Positions 6,296 through 11,211 of a stretch of 11,211 nt of DNA are shown piece after piece. Position 1 is the first letter of the stretch. Each line of letters opens with the position of its first letter. The position numbers and the translations under genes are program-made. The notes under the pieces were generated by a model. The model worked only from the letters and a program-made list of their open reading frames with translations, searched no databases and was not told where the DNA came from. Origin of the DNA: SHZI01 sp038214295 (GTDB lineage: Bacteria > Pseudomonadota > Gammaproteobacteria > Steroidobacterales > GCA-2729495); the NCBI GenBank assembly GCA_038214295.1, contig JBBQSA010000075.1, forward strand, positions 1-11,211. The letters run 5' to 3'.

Positions 6296-7204
6296 ATGAG
6301 CAGGACCGCCGCGAAACCGACACCGCGCAGGAGCAGCCTGAATCAGCAGGAAGCCGACTTTACTGCCGAGGGCGCGCCCCCGCCAGGTGACGTGACCTCA
6401 ATGGTGACTCGTGCGACTCTGCCAGGGGACGGTCCCGCGCTGAAGACACTGCAAACGACGCTGGCCGCGGAAACAGCCCGGGGCCGGCGGCTCGAGCGGG
6501 AGATCCGCAGGATGCGCTCGGCTCTGCATCAGGCCCGCGAAGCTCTCGCCGGCACCCAGGCCGGCGAGCGGCAGGCCCGCCATCTGGCCCTGCACGACGG
6601 GCTGACGTCCCTGCCAAACCGGCGGTTCTTCCTGCAACGGCTCGACCTGGCACTGGCGGGCGTGTCGCCGCGACACCCGGCGCTGGCCGTGTTGTACCTG
6701 GACCTTGATGGTTTCAAGCCGATCAATGACCTGTACGGACACGACGCCGGTGACGAGCTGCTCACGATCGTTGCCGCGCGGCTGGCCCGCGCGGTGCGCG
6801 CCGAGGACATGATGAGCCGTCTCGGCGGCGACGAGTTTGCGTGCCTGCCGGCGGACGTAGCCAATCTGGAGCAGCTCAGCCTGCTGGCCGCCAAGCTGTT
6901 CCACACCGTGTCTGCGCCACTCGCGCTCGGACGGGTCACGCTGACGATCCGACCCAGCATAGGCATTGCCACCTTCCCCGTGGACGGGCAGACCGCCGAC
7001 GCCCTGCTCAGGAGCGCCGACGCTGCCATGTACTGTGCGAAGCGCCAGCAGTCCGGCTATGCATTCTGCGACCGCCAGGTCGGCGTCCCGGGTCTTCGTC
7101 AGCTACCGGAGCGCTCGCTGGCGCCCCCCGGCCGCGGGCTTTCCCACCGGCCATCCGGCGCGATCAGCGCCTCGGCTTCCCCGAGGCCCCCAGCTGCCGG
7201 GTGA
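6296..7204 (+). CDS. Soluble diguanylate cyclase (GGDEF domain)
   Basis: A 302-residue protein; ATG 6296 follows GAGGAG. There is no membrane helix and no recognised sensor domain: residues 1-45 look disordered, and about 47-96 form a charged helix likely to be a coiled coil for dimerisation. The GGDEF domain starts at LALHDGLTSLPNRRFF (about 97-112), has the metal and guanine-binding stretch DLDGFKPINDLYGHDAGDE (136-154), an intact GGDEF active site (167-171) and the product-inhibition site RAED (158-161) five residues before it. It should therefore make cyclic di-GMP from two GTP and be feedback-inhibited. The domain ends near residue 259; the last 40 or so residues are Pro/Ser/Arg-rich without known match. 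They lie antisense to the tail of the HPF-like relic, so the original stop may have been lost. Confidence 0.93.
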   Translation: MSRTAAKPTPRRSSLNQQEADFTAEGAPPPGDVTSMVTRATLPGDGPALKTLQTTLAAETARGRRLEREIRRMRSALHQAREALAGTQAGERQARHLALHDGLTSLPNRRFFLQRLDLALAGVSPRHPALAVLYLDLDGFKPINDLYGHDAGDELLTIVAARLARAVRAEDMMSRLGGDEFACLPADVANLEQLSLLAAKLFHTVSAPLALGRVTLTIRPSIGIATFPVDGQTADALLRSADAAMYCAKRQQSGYAFCDRQVGVPGLRQLPERSLAPPGRGLSHRPSGAISASASPRPPAAG

Positions 7205-7320
7205 ATAGGGTCCCGTCGCCGGGCCAGCAGGCGCTTCAACGCCCGCTGGTCATCGCTGAGGTGCACCTCGATGCGCATGATATGGTCGCTGAAACGCGCC
7301 AGCTTCTCTTGGATCTGCAT
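7099..7320 (-). pseudogene. Remnant of HPF/RaiA-family ribosome-associated protein
   Basis: A 73-codon frame starting ATG 7320, 11 bases after the stop of the collagen-like gene on the same strand. Its first 28 residues read MQIQ, then KLARFSDHIMRIEVHLSDD, closely resembling HPF/RaiA-type (sigma-54 modulation) proteins. In those, an MQI-type first strand is followed about 20-25 residues later by RFSDHITRVEVHLSDEN. Here the intervening segment is missing and the sequence after HLSDD (from about 7240 down) is Arg/Pro-rich and unrelated, overlapping antisense codons of the diguanylate cyclase tail. Intact relatives bind the small ribosomal subunit in stationary phase. This copy lacks most of the fold, so a relic or a small novel peptide is the likely reading. 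Confidence 0.5.
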
Positions 7321-7331
7321 GGCGCACTTGC

Positions 7332-7670
7332 CTAGTTGGCGGGTGGCACCACGATGACCGTGTTACCCGAGGCACCCTTCTCGCCGGTTTCGCCAGTGGA
7401 CCCAGTGTCGCCCGTTGCGCCTGTTGCGCCCGTGTACCCGGGATCGCCTTGCGTGCCGGTCCGGCCCTGGGCGCCCGTAAAGCCGGTATCGCCCTGGGTG
7501 CCCGCCTGGCCCTCGGACCCGGTGTTCCCCTGGTTACCGGTCGCGCCCTTGTCCCCGGTATAGCCGGTGTTTCCCTGGTTGCCCTGGTCACCCTGGGGAC
7601 CTGGCGGCCCGGCGCACGCGACCATGCCGAGGCTGGCCAGCAGCAGGGCTGTTCTAATTGATCGATTCAT
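7332..7670 (-). CDS. Collagen-like lipoprotein with Gly-X-Y repeats
   Basis: A 112-residue protein: ATG 7670 follows a GAGGAAG ribosome site. A signal peptide ends MVAC with Cys19 as the lipid-anchored residue. Then come 28 uninterrupted Gly-X-Y triplets (about residues 21-104), starting GPPGPQ and rich in Thr, Gln, Asn and Asp, and a short tail ending VIVVPPAN. Such tracts fold as a collagen triple helix, so the product is predicted to be a lipid-anchored trimeric rod, here about 24 nm long if fully extended. No globular trimerisation domain is seen; only the hydrophobic VIVV tail follows the repeats. Bacterial collagen-like proteins serve adhesion, matrix or spore surfaces; the role here is unknown. 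It diverges from the BON-protein gene. Confidence 0.85.
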   Translation of the reverse strand: MNRSIRTALLLASLGMVACAGPPGPQGDQGNQGNTGYTGDKGATGNQGNTGSEGQAGTQGDTGFTGAQGRTGTQGDPGYTGATGATGDTGSTGETGEKGASGNTVIVVPPAN

Positions 7671-7692
7671 AATGCTTCCTCACGATGTGATG

Positions 7693-7709
7693 GCGACGGA
7701 TATCGTCGC
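7693..7709. promoter_or_regulatory. Inverted repeat in the collagen-like gene leader
   Basis: GCGACG (7693-7698) and CGTCGC (7704-7709) form a 6-bp dyad around GATAT, 23 nt upstream of the collagen-like start. It could be an RNA hairpin or an operator. Beyond it, the rest of the 266-bp divergent gap up to 7936 must hold promoters for both genes, but I see no convincing -35/-10 pair. Confidence 0.25.
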
Positions 7710-7936
7710 AGCGTGAATTCTGCTCGTCAGCCTGCGCGGCGTCTGTTCGGTACCGCGCCCACGTCTGCCTCACCATCATCATCGCTAAGCGCGGTAGCGC
7801 ACCGATGCGGTACCCGATTCCCCGTAGTGTGATTGGCTTCGACAGGCAGTCAGGCTCCCTTGCGACCGCTGGGGAGGCCAGCGCTCGAAGCCCTGCAGAC
7901 CTCACCCCCCAATCAGCAATCACGGAGACACCACAC

Positions 7937-8770
7937 ATGTACACGCAATCCCGCAAACTGGCACTGGCGGCCGGCAGTGCGTTGGCACTGGCCTGGATCG
8001 GCAGCGCCGTGGCAGGCGAAACGCCCTCCCAGGAAATCACGGAAGCCCGGCAGGAAACCCAGATCTGGACCACCTATGCCCTGAGTCCGTATCTCCGGGC
8101 AAGTGACCTCAAGGCGTCAGTGCATAATGGCAAGGCCACGCTGACCGGCACTGTCGAGGAAGAAGTCAACAAGGACCTGGCACGGCAGATCGCGATGGGG
8201 GTCAACGGGATCAAGGAAGTCGACAACCAGATCACGGTCCGCTCCGACTATGTCCCTGCCAAGGCGTCCAAAGAGCGCAGCTTCGGCCAGGTTATCGATG
8301 ACGCCACCATTACCGCGGCGGTCAAGTCGAAGCTCCTGTGGAGCAAGCATGCTGAAGGCATGGAGACCGACGTCGACACCAAGGCAGGTCGAGTAACCCT
8401 GCTTGGTTCGGCAGATACGGACGCAGCACGAAAGGCTGCCGGCCGGATCGCCCTGAATACCCACGGCGTCACGTCGGTGGACAACAAGCTGACGGTTGGC
8501 GGCAAGAAGGCAGCCGCACCCATGCCGGCAAAGGGCGCCGACAAGACGGTTGCAAAGAGCACGAGCGACGCCTGGATTACCACCAAGGTGAAGTCCACGC
8601 TGCTGTATTCCAGTAATGTGCACGGTTCGGATATTTCCGTGGCGACCAGCGGCGGCGTCGTGACGCTGACCGGCAAGGTGGACAGCGGTGCCGAGCGCGC
8701 ACTCGCTATCGAGCTGGCGAACAACGTGCGGGGTGTCAAGAGTGTCACGTCCAAGGGTCTGACGTTCTAG
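7937..8770 (+). CDS. Periplasmic triple-BON-domain protein (OsmY-like)
   Basis: ATG 7937 follows GGAGA at 7924-7928 and begins a clear signal peptide (cleavage near AVA|GE, residues 26/27). The frame is open further upstream to 7805, but that would bury the signal, so it is rejected. The 277-residue product carries three BON domains at about 40-102, 120-187 and 210-277, each with the helix, VxNGxVTLTGxV-type hairpin and GVxxVDNxLTV ending. BON domains bind phospholipid surfaces; E. coli OsmY has two and is a periplasmic chaperone-like protein induced by osmotic stress and stationary phase. Three copies make this longer than OsmY (about 200 residues). A Lys/Ala-rich linker (about 189-208) separates domains 2 and 3. 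The gene ends just before a hairpin terminator. Confidence 0.92.
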   Translation: MYTQSRKLALAAGSALALAWIGSAVAGETPSQEITEARQETQIWTTYALSPYLRASDLKASVHNGKATLTGTVEEEVNKDLARQIAMGVNGIKEVDNQITVRSDYVPAKASKERSFGQVIDDATITAAVKSKLLWSKHAEGMETDVDTKAGRVTLLGSADTDAARKAAGRIALNTHGVTSVDNKLTVGGKKAAAPMPAKGADKTVAKSTSDAWITTKVKSTLLYSSNVHGSDISVATSGGVVTLTGKVDSGAERALAIELANNVRGVKSVTSKGLTF

Positions 8771-8794
8771 TCTGTCCGGTCACCAGTCGACGGT

Positions 8795-8840
8795 TCGCCG
8801 CGCACCCCGGGGTTTCGGGAATGCGCGGCGATTCCTTTTG
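8795..8840 (+). terminator. Intrinsic terminator after the BON-protein gene
   Basis: TCGCCGCGCA (8795-8804) and TGCGCGGCGA (8822-8831) form a perfect 10-bp GC-rich stem with a 17-nt loop, followed by TTCCTTTTG. This lies 25 bp after the stop codon. It separates the BON-protein gene from the phospholipase gene, although the stop-to-start gap is short enough for some read-through. Confidence 0.7.
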
Positions 8841-8852
8841 TGGTATTCCCGG

Positions 8853-8870
8853 CCTGGAGCATTCTCCAGG
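8853..8870 (+). promoter_or_regulatory. Hairpin occluding the ribosome site of the PLD gene
   Basis: CCTGGAG (8853-8859) and CTCCAGG (8864-8870) form a perfect 7-bp stem with a CATT loop, nine nucleotides before ATG 8880. The 3' arm includes the first bases of the ribosome site AGGGGA (8868-8873), so folding should reduce translation. This could be a simple RNA switch or only chance complementarity. Confidence 0.4.
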
Positions 8871-8879
8871 GGACTCTCA

Positions 8880-10277
8880 ATGAATGAGCCACTTCTCCGA
8901 CAAATAGCACACATCCTTGCGCTGGCAAGCCTTGCGCTGGTCGCGGGCTGCAGCTCCCTGCCGACCATCAATCCTGACCTGGCCCACAGCCCCCGGGCGG
9001 CCGTGCAGGTGGACGGTACCCGGGGACCGCTGTCGGCAGCACGCAGCAAGGCCATACTGGACAAGCTGAAGAAGGGGGGCGACGAAACCGACATTTTCGA
9101 CGTCCACATGGCGATCGAGGAGGCCATCTCCGGGAGCCCCCTGACGGCCGGCAACAAGGTTGATCTCCTGCAGGACGGTCCGAGTACCTACCAGGCGATG
9201 ATCGGCGCCATCGAATCAGCGCGCGACAGCATAAACATGGAAACCTACATCTTCGATGACGACGAGGTGGGCCAGCGCTTCGTCGCAGCGATGATCGCCA
9301 AACAACAGGAGGGCGTCCAGGTCAACGTGATCCGCGACAGTGTCGGCACCCTGGGTACGCCGGCAGCGTTCTTTGCCCAACTCACCGATGCCGGCATCAA
9401 CGTGCTGGAGTACAACCCGGTCAATCCGTTGTCTACCATCCAGGCCGGCTGGCGCCTGAACCAGCGGGATCACCGCAAGCTGCTGATCGTGGACGGAGCG
9501 ACCGCGATCCTGGGTGGTATCAATATCAGCAGTGTCTATTCGGGCGGATCATTCGGCCAGCACTCGAAAGTACGCCCCGGTGGTGCACTGCCCTGGCGCG
9601 ACACCGACCTGCAGCTGAAGGGCCCGGTGGTCGCCGAACTGCAGAAGCTGTTCGTGGAGACCTGGGAGAAGCAGGCGGGCAAGCCGCTCCCCGAGCGCGC
9701 CTACTATCCCGCGCCCAAGGTCGAGGGGAGCGAGGTGGTGCGCGCCATTGGCAGCTCTCCCGACGAGGCCTACAGCCTGATCTACGCAACGCTGATCTCG
9801 GCAGTGCGGAGCGCCCAGACCGAGATCTGTATTACGAATGCCTATCTTGTGCCGGACCGGCAGCTGGTTGAGTCCCTGAAGGCCGCCGTCGCGCGGGGCG
9901 TGGACGTCAGTCTGGTGGTGCCATCCAGCACCGACTCGTGGCTGGTGTTCCATGCGGGCCGCTCGCACTACACCGAACTGCTCAGGGCGGGCATCAAGAT
10001 CTACGAGCGTCGCGATGCCCTGCTGCATGTCAAGACCGCAGTCATCGACGGCGTCTGGTCCACGGTCGGTTCGACCAACCTGGACTGGCGCAGCTTCCTG
10101 CACAACCAGGAGGTCAATGCGGTGGTACTCGGTGCCGGCTTCGGCGCCAGGATGCACGCCGTGTTCATGGATGACGTCGCAAAGTCGGACGCGATTACCA
10201 TCGACCGATGGAAACGCCGTCCACTGGGCGTGCGGTTCAAGGAGGCATTCGGACGCGTGTGGGAATACTGGCTGTAA
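8880..10277 (+). CDS. Phospholipase D-family cardiolipin synthase, lipoprotein-anchored
   Basis: A 465-residue protein from ATG 8880; the frame extends to a TTG at 8838, but AGGGGA before 8880 and the signal peptide decide the start. The signal ends in lipobox VAGC (Cys24) instead of the two membrane helices of ClsA. Two complete HKD motifs give a bilobed PLD active site: His198-x-Lys200-x4-Asp205 with GGIN (212-215), and His383-x-Lys385-x4-Asp390 with GSTN (397-400). Supporting features are YIFDDDEVGQRF (123-134) and the NxRDHRKLL context typical of bacterial cardiolipin synthases, which join two phosphatidylglycerols, or phosphatidylglycerol and phosphatidylethanolamine. Another phosphatidyl transferase or a phospholipase is possible. 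The stop overlaps the next start (TAATG), coupling it to a secreted protein. Confidence 0.9.
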   Translation: MNEPLLRQIAHILALASLALVAGCSSLPTINPDLAHSPRAAVQVDGTRGPLSAARSKAILDKLKKGGDETDIFDVHMAIEEAISGSPLTAGNKVDLLQDGPSTYQAMIGAIESARDSINMETYIFDDDEVGQRFVAAMIAKQQEGVQVNVIRDSVGTLGTPAAFFAQLTDAGINVLEYNPVNPLSTIQAGWRLNQRDHRKLLIVDGATAILGGINISSVYSGGSFGQHSKVRPGGALPWRDTDLQLKGPVVAELQKLFVETWEKQAGKPLPERAYYPAPKVEGSEVVRAIGSSPDEAYSLIYATLISAVRSAQTEICITNAYLVPDRQLVESLKAAVARGVDVSLVVPSSTDSWLVFHAGRSHYTELLRAGIKIYERRDALLHVKTAVIDGVWSTVGSTNLDWRSFLHNQEVNAVVLGAGFGARMHAVFMDDVAKSDAITIDRWKRRPLGVRFKEAFGRVWEYWL

Positions 10278-11158
10278 TGCGCGCGGCACGCTGGGCGTTC
10301 GTACTTTGTTGCGCCGGCGCCGCCACGCCCCTGGCGCACGCCCAGGATGCCGCCTCCCTGAGGGCGCGCTACGGCGCACTGGATGGACGACTGGTCAGCG
10401 CCGAGTACCAGCGCCCGCTATACCTCGAGTCGACAATGCGCCCGGATGCCCTGAGTGGTGACATCTACGCGCTGTTCGATCAGCCCTTTGCCATCGTAGG
10501 CCCGTCGCTTAAGGACCTGGATCACTGGTGCGACATCCTGATCCTCCACCTGAACGTCAAAGGCTGCCGCGTCGCCACTTCCCGCGCCGGCAAGGCGCTA
10601 AGGGTCAACGTCGGGCGGAAGTTCGACCAGCCGCTGGCCGACACCTACCTGTTTGAGTTCCAGTACGCGCGGGAAAGTCAGCCCGACTACGTGCAGGTGG
10701 ATCTGACGGCCCCGGAAGGGCCGATTGGCACGAGTAATTACCGCATCATTCTCGAGGTGGTGGCCATCGACCCCGCCCGCAGCTTCATTCACCTGTCCTA
10801 TTCCTACGACTACGCGCTTCCCGCGCGCGTGGCGATGCGGGGGTACCTGGCGACAATCGGACGGGGCAAGGTCGGGTTCAGCGTCGTCGAGACGAAAGCC
10901 AATGGCCAGCCGGTGTACATTGACGGCGTGCGCGGCGTGGTAGAGCGCAACACGATGCGCTACTTCCTGGCGATCGAGGCCTACCTGGGCGCGCTGTCTG
11001 CGCCGGACAAGGAGCAGCTGGAAAAGCGCCTGAACGGCTGGTTCACCGCAGCCGAGCGTTATCCCGCCCAACTGCACGAAATGGACCGTCCCGAATACCT
11101 GTCCATGAAGCGCAGGGAGGTACAGCGGCAGCAGGTGCCGGTACCAGGCCGCCCGTGA
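10277..11158 (+). CDS. Secreted protein of unknown function, coupled to the PLD enzyme
   Basis: ATG 10277 shares one base with the TAA stop of the cardiolipin-synthase-like gene, so translation is coupled. The frame continues upstream to 10208, but only the 10277 start gives a signal peptide (cleavage near AHA|QD, residues 22/23). The 293-residue product is then periplasmic. It shows a mix of strands and helices: YLFEFQY (124-130), RIILEVVAI (156-164), SFIHLSYSYDYALP (169-182), VGFSVVET (199-206). Cys85 and Cys97 could pair. A helical, charged segment at about 235-275 ends the domain, followed by a Gln/Pro tail. I recognise no family; the alternation resembles lipid-binding START/polyketide-cyclase-like folds, which is only a guess. 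Its position suggests it works with the phospholipid enzyme. Confidence 0.8.
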   Translation: MRAARWAFVLCCAGAATPLAHAQDAASLRARYGALDGRLVSAEYQRPLYLESTMRPDALSGDIYALFDQPFAIVGPSLKDLDHWCDILILHLNVKGCRVATSRAGKALRVNVGRKFDQPLADTYLFEFQYARESQPDYVQVDLTAPEGPIGTSNYRIILEVVAIDPARSFIHLSYSYDYALPARVAMRGYLATIGRGKVGFSVVETKANGQPVYIDGVRGVVERNTMRYFLAIEAYLGALSAPDKEQLEKRLNGWFTAAERYPAQLHEMDRPEYLSMKRREVQRQQVPVPGRP

Positions 11159-11211
11159 CTGGCGAGCCAGGCGAATTCAGGACGCCGGCCTTCGAAGAAT
11201 CGGTACGCTGC
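11159..11211. other. Trailing non-coding end of window
   Basis: Fifty-three bases follow the last stop codon. They contain no clear terminator hairpin, start codon with ribosome site, or RNA gene. Confidence 0.5.

Noticed and set aside
7336..7563. Pro/Val-rich plus-strand frame with PVSPVAPV-like repeats
   Set aside because: It is the antisense of the Gly-X-Y repeats; the regularity comes from the collagen codons. The minus-strand gene has a signal peptide, lipobox and ribosome site.
7805..7936. Upstream extension of the BON-protein frame
   Set aside because: The signal peptide and ribosome site at ATG 7937 define the start; the upstream codons carry no conserved sequence.
10208..10276. Upstream extension of the last secreted protein
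   Set aside because: It overlaps the PLD gene in another frame and would bury the signal peptide; the TAATG overlap at 10275-10279 is a typical coupled start.

Overview
The window is GC-rich, densely coded DNA from a free-living Gram-negative bacterium, most likely a proteobacterium and plausibly an environmental gammaproteobacterium. Supporting signs are several lipobox lipoproteins, a PEP-CTERM exported protein, a GlsB/YeaQ-type membrane protein, a periplasmic BON-domain protein, an EmrB-type efflux pump and Shine-Dalgarno sites of the AGGAG kind. The assignment rests on gene content only; there is no rRNA or tRNA gene to anchor it. I see no phage, insertion sequence, CRISPR array or integrase.

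Layout. 1-261: 3' end of a TM2-domain membrane protein (+), overlapping by 32 bp the 3' end of a convergent DHA2 drug-efflux transporter (230-1660, -). 1661-1846: non-coding, with two strong inverted repeats in front of the transporter. 1847-2252: a decayed type II toxin-antitoxin module (-), with a ParE-like toxin lacking its N-terminal helices and a frameshifted antitoxin. 2295-3149: a PEP-CTERM exported protein (-). 3320-4491: two coupled lipoprotein genes (+), the first BamE/SmpA-like. 4588-5097: a probable DUF3598-type protein (-). 5207-5449: a GlsB/YeaQ-type protein (-). 5508-6143: a SleB-type cell-wall hydrolase (+). 6296-7204: a soluble GGDEF diguanylate cyclase (+). 7099-7320: a remnant of a ribosome-hibernation (HPF/RaiA) protein (-), just behind a collagen-like lipoprotein (7332-7670, -). 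7937-8770: a triple-BON periplasmic protein (+) ending at a hairpin terminator. 8880-10277: a lipoprotein-anchored phospholipase D/cardiolipin synthase (+), coupled to an unrecognised secreted protein (10277-11158, +).

Most intact genes encode exported or membrane proteins: lipoproteins, periplasmic stress proteins, a peptidoglycan hydrolase and a phospholipid enzyme. The region therefore reads as an envelope and stress neighbourhood made of short transcription units, not one operon. The two clearest functional pairs are the coupled lipoproteins at 3320-4491 and the cardiolipin-synthase-like enzyme with its secreted partner at 8880-11158. Two gene relics (toxin-antitoxin and HPF-like) show local gene decay. 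I do not see a complete new multi-gene system. The best leads are the enzyme-partner pair, the collagen-like lipoprotein and the relics.
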